A DNA stretch of 34,328 nucleotides, from contig JAAXMC010000124.1 of the NCBI GenBank assembly GCA_013036315.1, positions 1 through 34,328 on the forward strand, in the 5' to 3' direction. The position numbers and the translations under genes were made by a program. The DNA comes from Vulcanimicrobiota bacterium (GTDB lineage: Bacteria; Vulcanimicrobiota; Vulcanimicrobiia; Vulcanimicrobiales; Vulcanimicrobiaceae). The notes under the pieces were generated by a model. It ran no database searches. It saw only the letters and a list, made by a program, of their open reading frames with translations, and had not been told where the DNA came from. This document shows positions 1 through 7,546 of this stretch, piece by piece; the first letter of the stretch is position 1, and every line of letters starts with the position of its first letter.

Positions 1-1
1 C

Positions 2-280
2 GTGGGCGAGCTGCAGTTCGAGGTGGTGAAGCATCGCCTCGAATCGGAGTACAATGTCAAGACGCTTTTTACAAAGCTGCCATTTTCCGTTGCGCGCCGC
101 GTCCAGGGCGATCCGGAAAGCGTGCGCGCCGCGCAGTTGCCTTCGAGCGCCAAACTGCTGGAGGATTGGGACGGAGCTCCGGTAGCGCTTTTCGAATCGG
201 ATTGGAGCGTGCGTCTGGCCGAAGAGTGGAATCCGAAATTGCGTTTCGTGGAGTTTGCCGGTGAAAACGCCGTCGTTTAG
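2..280 (+). CDS. prfC: Peptide chain release factor 3, C-terminal fragment
   Basis: This is the last 92 residues of a gene whose 5' part lies outside the window. The fragment opens with VGELQFEVVKHRLESEYNV, which matches the conserved start of the RF3 C-terminal domain (VGxLQFEVxxxRLxxEYNV). It continues with the expected A-R-x-V segment and a late LAEEWNP..RF stretch. RF3 is a cytosolic translational GTPase that releases RF1/RF2 from the ribosome after peptide hydrolysis; the GTPase domain is not visible here. The stop TAG at 278-280 lies inside the start region of the next gene, so the two are probably cotranscribed. EF-G is the main alternative relative, but the LQFEVV..RL..EYNV wording favours RF3. 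Confidence 0.9.
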   Translation: MGELQFEVVKHRLESEYNVKTLFTKLPFSVARRVQGDPESVRAAQLPSSAKLLEDWDGAPVALFESDWSVRLAEEWNPKLRFVEFAGENAVV

Positions 281-1211
281 TTCCGTCCAAGCCGCCGCCG
301 AACGTTTGCGCGGCGTGGCGCACCGGACGCCCGTGCTCACATCGCATACACTCGACGAGCTCGTGGGCGGCTCGGTCTTTCTCAAGTGCGAGAACTTTCA
401 ACGCATGGGCGCCTTTAAGTTTCGCGGAGCGTACAATCGCATCGTGCAGCTCGACGCGCCAGCGCGCGCGCGCGGCGTCGTGGCGTTCTCCAGCGGCAAC
501 CACGCCCAAGGCGTCGCGCTTGCCTGCAAGCTGCTCGGCATTCACGCGACGATCGTCATGCCGTCGGATGCGCCCGCTTCAAAAACTGCCGCGACGCGCG
601 ATCTGGGAGCCGAGATCGTTTTCTACGATCGCCACAAGTCGCATCGTGCGGAGATCGCGCAAGACCTATGCAAGGGCGGCGCGACGCTGGTTCCGCCGTT
701 CGATGATCCGGAGATCGTTGCGGGCGCCGGAACTGCGGGGCTGGAGTTGCTGGCGGACGTTCCGGATCTCGAGGTTATCGTGACGCCGGTCGGCGGTGGC
801 GGGCTGCTTTCCGGAACGGCCTTAGCTGCGCACGGCATTAACCCCGGCATCGAACTCTACGGAGTCGAACCCGAAGCCGGCAACGATTTTCAACAGTCGC
901 TCGAACGCGGAGAAATCGTGCAGACCGATGTTCCAAAGACGATCGCCGATGGCTTACAAACGACGGCGCCTGGTGAAATCACGTTTCCGATCGTGCGCAG
1001 CCACGTGAAATCGATCGTAACCGTGAGCGACGATCAACTCTGCGGCGCGATGCGCTTTGCCTTTGAGCGGATGAAGGTTGCGATCGAGCCCAGCGGCGCA
1101 GCCGGGCTGGCCGCGGTGATGGCGAAATTTCTTCCCGCGGGCAAACGAATAGGCATCGTCATCAGCGGTGGTAATATCGACGCCGGCAGATTTGCGTCGC
1201 TTACTGCGTAA
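261..1211 (+). CDS. PLP-dependent threonine/serine dehydratase (ammonia-lyase) family
   Basis: This is a fold-type II PLP enzyme of about 316 residues, the length of catabolic or stand-alone threonine/serine dehydratases and serine racemases. It lacks the C-terminal ACT regulatory domain of long biosynthetic IlvA. Visible motifs are GAFKFRGA, with the Schiff-base lysine near residue 53; SSGNHAQG, which contacts the PLP phosphate and substrate; and the glycine loop GGGGLLSG near residue 175. The expected activity is deamination of L-threonine or L-serine to a 2-oxoacid and ammonia; threo-3-hydroxyaspartate dehydratase or racemase activity cannot be excluded. The GTG at 261 is chosen because GGAG at 250-253 sits 7 nt upstream. 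An in-frame TTG at 255 is too close to that site. It overlaps prfC by 20 nt and meets exbD tail to tail. Confidence 0.88.
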   Translation: MKTPSFSSVQAAAERLRGVAHRTPVLTSHTLDELVGGSVFLKCENFQRMGAFKFRGAYNRIVQLDAPARARGVVAFSSGNHAQGVALACKLLGIHATIVMPSDAPASKTAATRDLGAEIVFYDRHKSHRAEIAQDLCKGGATLVPPFDDPEIVAGAGTAGLELLADVPDLEVIVTPVGGGGLLSGTALAAHGINPGIELYGVEPEAGNDFQQSLERGEIVQTDVPKTIADGLQTTAPGEITFPIVRSHVKSIVTVSDDQLCGAMRFAFERMKVAIEPSGAAGLAAVMAKFLPAGKRIGIVISGGNIDAGRFASLTA

Positions 1212-1599
1212 CGAAAGCGACGTCGCTTATGCCGGCAAGCTTGGCTGCATCCAGCACGCGCAAAGCTAATCCGTAGGGCGAATGCGCGTCCGCGTCGAGC
1301 GAGACGTGCGCTTTGGGTCCCGCGTGAGCCATTGCCGCATAGAGCCCTTGCGTGCTCGTCGCCTTGCCGCCCACGGCGATGTGGCCGTGTCGATCGATCG
1401 TGACGATGACGCGCTGAAAGACCGTCGCGGCCTTCGATCTTCCGGGATTTGAAAGGCGTCGTTCGAAGCCGGGCGGCGTCAGTAGCGCCGCCAAGAGCAT
1501 GAAGATGATGAGCAGGACGAGCAGCACGTCGGTAAACGGCGTGATGTTGATCTCGCTGAGCAGAGGCTCCGCTTGTGCTGCGGTAGCGATCTTGTTCAT
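1201..1599 (-). CDS. exbD: ExbD/TolR-family biopolymer transport protein
   Basis: This is a 132-residue protein with one N-terminal membrane helix and a periplasmic domain, the ExbD/TolR plan. The motif INITPFTDVLLVLLIIFMLLA contains the conserved membrane aspartate (D24 from this start), which takes part in proton-driven energy transfer with ExbB/TolQ. The soluble part ends in the usual A-x-x-A-G-x-x-x-V pattern (AAKLAGISDVAFVTQ). An upstream in-frame ATG at 1641 would add 14 residues rich in Arg and Pro. I prefer 1599 because its N-terminus looks like family members, but no clear ribosome binding site supports either. No exbB/tolQ or tonB is next to it, so the partners must be elsewhere. 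It may serve the TonB receptor at 20187. The stop overlaps the dehydratase end by 11 nt. Confidence 0.87.
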   Translation of the reverse strand: MNKIATAAQAEPLLSEINITPFTDVLLVLLIIFMLLAALLTPPGFERRLSNPGRSKAATVFQRVIVTIDRHGHIAVGGKATSTQGLYAAMAHAGPKAHVSLDADAHSPYGLALRVLDAAKLAGISDVAFVTQ

Positions 1600-1646
1600 G
1601 CCGGTAAAGCGAACCGGCGGCCTCGGACGTGACGGCCGCATCTATC

Positions 1647-1860
1647 GTGAGCGGCGCGCCAATTGTGTCATGGTGAGCGGCGCGCCATTTGTGTCATGGT
1701 GAGCGGCGCGCGAGAGCGCGCCTGTCGAACCACGGTCGAGCGCAGCGCGCTAGGCGCGCTAAGACGAGACCCGCATGAAGATCGACGTTGCCTCGCGGGC
1801 CTCGACTACGCTCGGCCGTCCTTCGACTTGGGCGCCTTACGGCGCCCGCTCAGGATGACA
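1647..1860. repeat. Dispersed intergenic inverted-repeat element, copy 1
   Basis: The left end carries three near-identical units of about 25 bp (1647-1719) built on GTGAGCGGCGCGC with TGTCATG between them. Then come GTCGAACCACGG near 1724-1735 and a GC-rich centre. The right end has CCGTCCTTCGAC (1817-1828) and GCTCAGGATGACA (1848-1860). The right arms are imperfect inverse copies of the left arms: TGTCATGGTGAGC against TGTCATCCTGAGC, and GTCGAACCACGG against GTCGAAGGACGG. The element fills most of the 267-bp gap between exbD and the AhpD-family gene. A related copy lies at 14815-14988. No transposase is present. Short arginine-rich reading frames inside it are repeat artefacts. Confidence 0.8.
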
Positions 1861-1866
1861 TTCGAA

Positions 1867-2343
1867 TTAGCGGCCCATCGAATAAAATTCGTCGTTCGGG
1901 CGCATGTCCATCAGTCCGGCCATGCGGTTCGAGAAACCGAAGAACGCGGCGATGGCGGCGATATCCCAAATGTCGTCGTCGCTGAAACCGGCCAAGTGCA
2001 TTTGGTCGATCTCGTGCTCGCTTGCCGCGAACGCCGGCTCGTTCACGCGCGACGCGAACTCCAACATGGCGCGCAATCTTAGCGGCAGCTTTGCGGTGCG
2101 CCAATTGTTGGCGATTTGCTCGGCGAGAATCGGATCTTTGCTGAGAACGCGCAGCGCCGCTCCGTGCGCGACCATGCAATATTGACAGCGGTTATCGGAT
2201 GAAACGGCAACGACGATCGCTTCCCGTTCAACGCGGCTGAGGTTTCCTGGTCCTTTCATCAACACGTCGTGATACGCCATGAAAGCGCGGAAGTGTTCGG
2301 GCCGCCTAGCGTACGCGCGAAAAACGTTTGGGACGAATCCCAA
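1867..2343 (-). CDS. AhpD/carboxymuconolactone decarboxylase-like peroxidase-related protein, frameshifted from its N-terminus
   Basis: The readable frame starts with a TTG at 2343 and gives 158 residues beginning GFVPNVFRAYARRPEHF, a core motif of the peroxidase-related branch of the AhpD/CMD family. The catalytic region reads ER-E-AI..VSS-N-CQYC-MVAH, with redox cysteines C53 and C56 and proton-relay residues Glu41 and His60 numbered from this start. Such proteins act as thiol-dependent peroxidases in the cytosol. Family members carry about 30 further residues before GFVPN, and those are found upstream in another frame (see 2338-2440). The intact gene would then start around 2440 and overlap the end of the Asp-box gene by 14 nt. 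The TTG has no ribosome binding site, so translation from it alone is doubtful. Family identity is firm; functional state is uncertain. Confidence 0.8.
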   Translation of the reverse strand: MGFVPNVFRAYARRPEHFRAFMAYHDVLMKGPGNLSRVEREAIVVAVSSDNRCQYCMVAHGAALRVLSKDPILAEQIANNWRTAKLPLRLRAMLEFASRVNEPAFAASEHEIDQMHLAGFSDDDIWDIAAIAAFFGFSNRMAGLMDMRPNDEFYSMGR

Positions 2344-2440
2344 TTTTTTCGCGGTTCTTCGCGTAGACCTCGGCTATGTCGGCGGGCAGTTCGCTTTCCG
2401 CCGGTTCGCCGAAGCGTGAGACCGGGTTACCGTGCGGCAC
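2338..2440 (-). pseudogene. Out-of-frame N-terminal segment of the AhpD-family gene
   Basis: Reading from a GTG at 2440 gives VPHGNPVSRFGEPAESELP, then ADIAEVYAKNREKIG, and then leaves the family pattern. The AhpD-related proteins normally read ...Y-A-x-x-R-E-K-x-G-FVPN. Here the frame must change by one base between NREK and GFVPN. The change falls at a run of six A on the coding strand (T run at 2344-2349). With five A the reading would be NREK-L-GFVPNVF, a seamless family sequence. Left uncorrected, this frame stops near 2307. Either a real indel mutation, a homopolymer sequencing or assembly error, or slippage on the A-run would explain it. Confidence 0.75.
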
Positions 2441-5390
2441 TGAGGTCGCGCTCGACCGCGTTCACAGCTGCTATCGCTTGCTGAGTCGGCGCGGCGTCGG
2501 CGGATTCGACGACGTCAAGCAGGGAAGCGAGCTGGTCGTTGTCGCCGCCGTAGCGTTGAGCGGCGGCAGAGTCTTTGCGCGCCGTTGCCTGCTTCATCTT
2601 CGCGTAGCTCGTTCCCATAAGGTCGGTGATCCGCATTGCGAGCGCAAATTGCGAACGGAGGGCGGCCGTGCTAATCGTTACGCGCGGATCCATTTTCAGC
2701 TGAAATGTGCGGCTTTGCGTCACCCCATCGACAGATAGCTTGACGGTATAGGTTCCGGGCAACGCGAGCGCGCCTTGCGGCGCCGGCGGCGTGTCGTGCA
2801 CGATTGCCGAGATCGGGTAATCATACGAAACGGCCGGAGGATACGAGTAGCGGTAATCCCACGTGAACCGATGCTCGCCCGCACCAATCGACGGGATTTG
2901 CGTCGGGCGAACCCAGTACGTTGGTACGCGAAGCGCGGGAACGACGGGGTCGGTCTTGCCGGTGCTCGACCATTCGCGAACGAGATTCCCCGCGGAATCG
3001 TAGATCGCTATTGTTAGCGGTCCCTGCGCGTTGGTCGAAGAGTAATAGTCGATAATCGCGCCATCCGGCGGATTCTTTGCTGCCGGTTCCTCCGGCGGCA
3101 GCGGCGTGTCCGTCCACGTGTCGCGGCGTACACGGTACGCTGTCGGAGGCGCGAATAAGTATATTCTATCCGTGTGGTGCTTGTAATACCAATCGGCTGC
3201 CAGCTCGCGCAGCGGTGCAATGTCGTCGAGAATCCAGAACGAGCGGCCGTGCGTTCCCACCACGAGATCGTCACCATGGACGACGAGGTCCCGGATTGAC
3301 GTGGACGGCAGGTTGAATTGAAGCGATTGCCAGTTCGAGCCGTCGTCCGGCGAGAAGTACACGGTGTTCTCGGTGCCCGCGAATAGTAGGCGGCGCTGTT
3401 TCGGATCTTCGCGCACGGTGTCGACCGGCGCATTGTCGGGCAAGCCGCTGTTCAACAGCTGCCAGTGCGCGCCGAAGTCGTGCGTGCGGTAAATGTACGG
3501 ATGCATGTCGTCTAAGCGCAAGCGTGTGACGGCTACGAATGCCGTTCCGCGATCGAAGTGCGACGAGTCGATCTGCGAGATTTTCGACCACGAACCCGAC
3601 GCCGCGGCTAAGGTTGGCGGCGAAACGTTACTCCAATGCTTGCCGCCATCGCGCGTGAGCCAAATGAGCCCGTCGTCGGTTCCGGCCCACAGCAGGTTGC
3701 GATCGATGTACGACGGCGCCAAACTGTAGACGACGCCGCGATGGACGCCTTGCGCCAGCGGGCTTTGCGTAAATGGTCCGAGGTTGGCCGGGAGGCCCGG
3801 GTTCGCGCGCGTGAGATCGGGACTGATGATGCGCCAGTGGCGTCCGCCGTCGGTCGTCGCAAAGACGACGTTCGATCCCAAGTAGAGCGTGCGATTGTCG
3901 GCCCGGCTGAAAACGAGCGGAGTGGTTCTATTGAAGCGGTACTTGCCGCGCTCGTAACTGGGCGAGACGTCCTGGGTTTGCTGAAGCGCCTCGTCGTAAC
4001 GCGAGACCACGCCGCTGCCCGCGCCGTAGATGATCGTGGGGTGCAACGGATCGGGCGCGACGTAGCCGTACTCCGACGCGCCGACCGGATGCCAATAGCG
4101 AATCCAGATCGAACCGTCGTCGCTGCGGCTGGGCACTTCCGCGCTGCCGCTCTCCTGTTGGCCGCCGAACACGCGATACGGAAAGCGATCATCGGTAATC
4201 ACGTGGTAGAACTGCGCGGTCGGCTGGTTGTACCAGGAGCTCCACGTCCGCCCATAGTTTACAGAGAGCGTCGCGCCTTGATCGCAGCCGAGCAGAATGA
4301 TATTGCGATCGCCGGGATCGATCCAGACGGTGTGATAGTCGTCCCCGCCGGGCGCGCCCTTGAACCCAATCCACGTTTTTCCGGCATCGGTCGAGCGGTA
4401 GGTCTGCGTATTCGCTGCAAATACAACATCGCGATCGGACGGATCGACGGCGAGTCCCGAAAAATCGTCCCCGCGGCTGCAGACGCGCGATTCCGAGTTT
4501 GCTTCGATCCAAGTCGCGCCGCCGTCGCTCGTGCGATAGATGCCGCACCCCTTATCGTCGTTCACCCACGCGTACAGCCTTTGCGAGTCGCCCGGCGCGA
4601 TTGCTAAACCGATGCGGCCTACGTTTGCGGGCAGACCGGTGCGCAGTTGTGCCCACGTCGTGCCGCCATCCACCGATTTATAGAGTCCGCCATTTTGGAA
4701 CAGCTGCAGAATATCGCGTAAGCGCCACGGCGGATTGCGCGAAGCCCACAACGCGGCATACACGACATCGGGATTGCGCGGATCGATCAGGACGGTGGCC
4801 GCGCCGGTGTTTTCATCTTTACCCAGCACTTTTTGCCAGGACTGACCGCCGTCGGTGCTGCGGTACAGGCCGCGCTCTTCGTTCGGCCCGTACGGGTGCC
4901 CTAAAACAGCGGCGAAGACGCGATTGGGATCACGCGGATCGATTGCGATGCCGGCAATTTGCATGCCGTCACGCAAGCCGAGGTGGATCCACGACGCGCC
5001 GGCGTCGGTGGATTTGTAGATCCCGTCGCCGACGGAAAGATCGGGACGACGCAACCCTTCACCCGAACCGGCATACAAGATATTCGGGTCGCTCGGCGCA
5101 ACCGCCAGCGCGCCGATCGAGCCCGTGCCTTGCCCATCGAAGATCGGATCCCACGTGCGTCCGTAGTCGGTGCTTTTCCAAATTCCGCCGTCCGTTGCGG
5201 CCATGTAATAGACGCCGCGCTGCGACGGAACGCCGGAGACTGCGACCGTGCGGCCTCCGCGAAACGGGCCGATCATCCTCCATTGCAGCGCGCCATAATA
5301 GATCGATGGAATCGGTTGAGCGTTCACTCCGCCGAGTAAGCCAAAGGACAGCGCGCCGAAAGCGGCCGCGAATAAGAACGCGCGGATCAT
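2427..5390 (-). CDS. Large secreted Asp-box (BNR/sortilin-like) beta-propeller protein
   Basis: This is a 987-residue protein with a signal peptide (MIRAFLFAAAFGALSFGLLGG...NA-QP) and at least eleven Asp boxes of the form S/T-x-D-x-G-x-x-W: STDYGRTW, STDAGASW, STDGGQSW, SVDGGTTW, TSDGGATW, STDAGKTW, SVNYGRTW, TTDGGRHW, TRDGGKHW, THDFGAHW and SPDDGSNW. Asp boxes are structural turns of sialidase-type, VPS10/sortilin and oligoxyloglucan-hydrolase propellers. Database labels such as 'glycosyl hydrolase' rest on this fold, and I see no catalytic set that proves sialidase activity. The C-terminal part (about 700-987) has a FlgD/Ig-like piece (LPGTYTVKLSVDG) and a helical tail. It probably acts in the periplasm or outside the cell. 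The start overlaps the YkgJ stop by ATGA, implying translational coupling. Its TAA overlaps the broken AhpD gene. Confidence 0.85.
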   Translation of the reverse strand: MIRAFLFAAAFGALSFGLLGGVNAQPIPSIYYGALQWRMIGPFRGGRTVAVSGVPSQRGVYYMAATDGGIWKSTDYGRTWDPIFDGQGTGSIGALAVAPSDPNILYAGSGEGLRRPDLSVGDGIYKSTDAGASWIHLGLRDGMQIAGIAIDPRDPNRVFAAVLGHPYGPNEERGLYRSTDGGQSWQKVLGKDENTGAATVLIDPRNPDVVYAALWASRNPPWRLRDILQLFQNGGLYKSVDGGTTWAQLRTGLPANVGRIGLAIAPGDSQRLYAWVNDDKGCGIYRTSDGGATWIEANSESRVCSRGDDFSGLAVDPSDRDVVFAANTQTYRSTDAGKTWIGFKGAPGGDDYHTVWIDPGDRNIILLGCDQGATLSVNYGRTWSSWYNQPTAQFYHVITDDRFPYRVFGGQQESGSAEVPSRSDDGSIWIRYWHPVGASEYGYVAPDPLHPTIIYGAGSGVVSRYDEALQQTQDVSPSYERGKYRFNRTTPLVFSRADNRTLYLGSNVVFATTDGGRHWRIISPDLTRANPGLPANLGPFTQSPLAQGVHRGVVYSLAPSYIDRNLLWAGTDDGLIWLTRDGGKHWSNVSPPTLAAASGSWSKISQIDSSHFDRGTAFVAVTRLRLDDMHPYIYRTHDFGAHWQLLNSGLPDNAPVDTVREDPKQRRLLFAGTENTVYFSPDDGSNWQSLQFNLPSTSIRDLVVHGDDLVVGTHGRSFWILDDIAPLRELAADWYYKHHTDRIYLFAPPTAYRVRRDTWTDTPLPPEEPAAKNPPDGAIIDYYSSTNAQGPLTIAIYDSAGNLVREWSSTGKTDPVVPALRVPTYWVRPTQIPSIGAGEHRFTWDYRYSYPPAVSYDYPISAIVHDTPPAPQGALALPGTYTVKLSVDGVTQSRTFQLKMDPRVTISTAALRSQFALAMRITDLMGTSYAKMKQATARKDSAAAQRYGGDNDQLASLLDVVESADAAPTQQAIAAVNAVERDLSAAR

Positions 5391-6064
5391 CTACGGAGCG
5401 AGTTTTTTTTGCGGTGTTTCGGCTGGAAGGGCGGTCCGATCTTCAGCACTTTGTTGCGCGGGAGATCCTTGTTTACGTCGTCGCAACCGATCGGCGAGAA
5501 GTCGCGGCAGTCCGCCGGGCGCCCTTCGTATATGCCGCAATAAAAGCGTCCCGGGCGCGATTCCTTGAGGAACACGCATTGATCTGCGATGTCGTCGGTG
5601 ACTTTTCGCAGATAGCCCAGATGGTATCCGTCGGCCGACGTGCGTTTGACGACGTATTCGTCGAGCACTTCCTGCGCGGTCATATGCAAATGTGCCGCGA
5701 TGCGATCGACGTCGGCGCGGCTCACGAAAGGCTCGTAGCCGCTGCAACACTCTGCGCAGCCCGGCGGGCAGGCGACGTTCTCGGGCAAATCCCGCAGGTG
5801 CCTGCGCGCCAATTCGATCACGCGGGCGACGGCCGCTACGAACTCGGGATCTTCGTTATATTTGTAGATCCACTCGCGTTCGATGTTTTCGCTCGAGTTA
5901 TAGTAATGGTTGATCGTTTGGTTGTAGGTGATCGTAATGTGCTCGAGATCGATCTCGATGTCTTGGACGCGCTCCATCGGCGTCGTATCGAGCAGTTCCG
6001 GATGCGTGGGCTGTCCGGTTTCGAGCGTGAACTTTCGCAGGGCGGTCAGATCGATGGTAGTCAT
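5387..6064 (-). CDS. YkgJ-type cysteine-cluster (Fe-S/zinc) protein
   Basis: This 225-residue cytosolic protein has the UPF0153/YkgJ cysteine pattern. It reads C99-PPG-C103-AE-C106-C107, then C163-V-F, C176-GIYEGRPADC186-RDF and C194. The C..GC..CC...CIY..RP..CR.F layout is typical of this family, which is thought to bind a metal or Fe-S cluster. No reaction is established for it. The first ~90 residues, before the cluster domain, are acidic and rich in aromatic residues and are longer than in minimal YkgJ proteins. The gene overlaps the downstream secreted propeller gene by 4 nt. It is divergent from the ROK kinase across 59 bp, a gap that must hold promoters for both. No strong ribosome binding site precedes its ATG. 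Confidence 0.82.
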   Translation of the reverse strand: MTTIDLTALRKFTLETGQPTHPELLDTTPMERVQDIEIDLEHITITYNQTINHYYNSSENIEREWIYKYNEDPEFVAAVARVIELARRHLRDLPENVACPPGCAECCSGYEPFVSRADVDRIAAHLHMTAQEVLDEYVVKRTSADGYHLGYLRKVTDDIADQCVFLKESRPGRFYCGIYEGRPADCRDFSPIGCDDVNKDLPRNKVLKIGPPFQPKHRKKNSLRR

Positions 6065-6123
6065 ATCGCCATAGTTATTCGACGGAGGTTTTTTAAGGCC
6101 CCGGCGAGAGAAGCATTCTGTAC

Positions 6124-7074
6124 ATGCGCACGGCTATCGGCGTCGACCTCGGAGGCTCACATGTTACCGCCGGAATCATCGGCGAAGACGGCGCGATCCT
6201 CGGCCAGTTCGAGCAGGACATAGAAGACCGTTCCTTCGATGCGGTCGTCGCCTCGCTGCAAACCGTTGTAGATAACGCGCTCAAGGACGCCAAGGCAAAG
6301 GACGCGATCGGAATCGGCGTGGGCTCGCCGGGCAATATCGACCCCCGCAGCGGCGCCGTCTTGTATTCGCCAAACCTTTTGTGGACGAATGCGCCGCTGG
6401 GCGAGCGTCTGCGCAAACGCTATCCGCAGCCGGTCTTCATCGCCAACGACGCGCGCTGCGCGACGCTGGGCGAGCACACGTTCGGAAGCGGAAAGGGCAC
6501 GCAAGACTTCGTGCTGCTGACGATCGGTACGGGCCTCGGCGGCGGCATCGTTTCGGGCGGAAGGCTGCTGATCGGCAACCGCGCGGGCGCGGGCGAAATC
6601 GGCCACCACCAAATACGCCCGACCGACGGCTTTATCTGCGGGTGCGGAAAAACCGGATGTTTTGAAGCGCAGGCCTCCGGCACGGGACTCATCCGGCACG
6701 CCTTTGCCGTCGCTTCGTCGTTCCCGCGCAGCCAGCTGCTCGAACGCGAGCGCGACAAGCTCGGATCGAAAGCAATCAGGCGCGCCGCGCAAGCCGGCGA
6801 CGCGCACGCTTCGGCAGCGTGGCGCAATTTTGCCGCCGACCTTGCGCTCGGACTTGCAAACATCATCGCTTTTGTCAATCCGGAAGTGATCGCGCTGGGC
6901 GGCGGCGTCAGCAGCGCGGGCGACTTCATGCTCGATTCGGTGCGAGCTCGCGTCGACGAATTGACCACGATGGTCCCGCGCGGCACGACCAGGCTTGAGA
7001 TCGCGAAGCTCGGCAACGACGCCGGCCAAGTAGGCGCCGCCAAAATGGCATTCCAAGGCGGCCTGACGCCCTGA
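6124..7074 (+). CDS. glk: ROK-family sugar kinase (glucokinase type)
   Basis: This 316-residue protein opens with the nucleotide-binding phosphate loop IGVDLGGSHVTAGI. It also contains GVGSPGNIDPRSG, the sugar/catalytic loop FIANDARC and the ATP segment LTIGTGLGGGIV. The ROK signature follows, with E-I-GHHQI and the zinc-binding CGCGKTGCFEAQAS. The expected reaction is ATP-dependent 6-phosphorylation of glucose, or possibly N-acetylmannosamine or another hexose; the sequence alone does not fix the substrate. There is no N-terminal winged helix, so this is an enzyme rather than a NagC/XylR-type ROK repressor. GAGAGAAG about 9 nt before the ATG can serve as ribosome binding site. The stop TGA at 7072-7074 touches the likely leader of the next gene. 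Confidence 0.9.
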   Translation: MRTAIGVDLGGSHVTAGIIGEDGAILGQFEQDIEDRSFDAVVASLQTVVDNALKDAKAKDAIGIGVGSPGNIDPRSGAVLYSPNLLWTNAPLGERLRKRYPQPVFIANDARCATLGEHTFGSGKGTQDFVLLTIGTGLGGGIVSGGRLLIGNRAGAGEIGHHQIRPTDGFICGCGKTGCFEAQASGTGLIRHAFAVASSFPRSQLLERERDKLGSKAIRRAAQAGDAHASAAWRNFAADLALGLANIIAFVNPEVIALGGGVSSAGDFMLDSVRARVDELTTMVPRGTTRLEIAKLGNDAGQVGAAKMAFQGGLTP

Positions 7075-7100
7075 AAATTTTCGCCGTTTTCTATCTGTCC

Positions 7101-7532
7101 ATGCTGGCGGTGAAGCTCCCGTTCGGCCTGACACCGGAAATCATCAAGATGATCATGACGCCGCTGAAAGGCCATCCGGCCGCGATGCCGGCAAACACGA
7201 TTCCGTTCGAAGGCTGCGTTCCGGCGATGGGTTACCACTATGCCAAACCTAAGGATTTTCCGTTCGGGCCTTTTTACGGGTACTACAACGGCAAAGCGGT
7301 GTTCACCGAAGTGATGATCGACAAGCGATCGTTCGAGCAGGGGAAGAGCTGGAACGATCTTTTGAAACCGCTGCCCGGATATGCGATCGATCACGTGGAT
7401 ATTTGGTTCGAACCGTACGGCCATCCGGGCTACCGGCTCGCGCACTACGACCTGCACGCATGGTACGTTCCGCACGGCGTGCACATGAAGTTTTGCGGAA
7501 ACACATCGGGAAAACGACCCGCATACTTGTAA
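7101..7532 (+). CDS. Secreted/exported histidine-rich protein, first of a tandem pair (DUF5602/TTHB210-like?)
   Basis: From ATG 7101 this is 143 residues. It aligns along its length with the protein encoded directly downstream: KLPFGLTPEIIKMIM, G-C-VPAMGYHYAKP, FPFGP-YGYYNGKA-FTEVM, LKPLPGY-IDHVDIW and HPGY-HYD-HAWYVPH. The paired H/C residues (two cysteines; HPG, HYDLHAWYVPH) suggest metal or small-ligand binding. The family looks like the DUF5602/TTHB210-like proteins, but I am not certain and no reaction is known to me. The frame stays open upstream of the ATG and codes for a hydrophobic leader KIFAVFYLSMLAV. Export probably needs a start near 7071 (a CTG overlapping the ROK stop as CTGA). 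From ATG 7101 alone there is little signal peptide. Confidence 0.7.
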   Translation: MLAVKLPFGLTPEIIKMIMTPLKGHPAAMPANTIPFEGCVPAMGYHYAKPKDFPFGPFYGYYNGKAVFTEVMIDKRSFEQGKSWNDLLKPLPGYAIDHVDIWFEPYGHPGYRLAHYDLHAWYVPHGVHMKFCGNTSGKRPAYL

Positions 7533-7546
7533 ATGGAGGCGCACCC

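Noticed and set aside
1663-2082. Arginine-rich open frame of 139 codons on the + strand
   Set aside because: It is made of the dispersed repeat and the antisense of the AhpD-family gene and has no protein-like composition or family match.
2427-5390. Assignment of the Asp-box protein as an active sialidase
   Set aside because: Asp boxes mark the fold only; the arginine triad and FRIP motif of sialidases were not recognised.
3636-6223. Long + strand frames (323 and 574 codons) opposite the Asp-box and YkgJ genes
   Set aside because: They are Arg/Ala-rich antisense readings typical of GC-rich coding DNA. The minus-strand frames have signal peptide, Asp boxes and the cysteine cluster.
7403-7546. 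N-terminal extension of the second secreted paralog to 7403
   Set aside because: The extension overlaps the first paralog out of frame, is basic and lacks similarity. TTG 7547 has GGAGG and a signal peptide.
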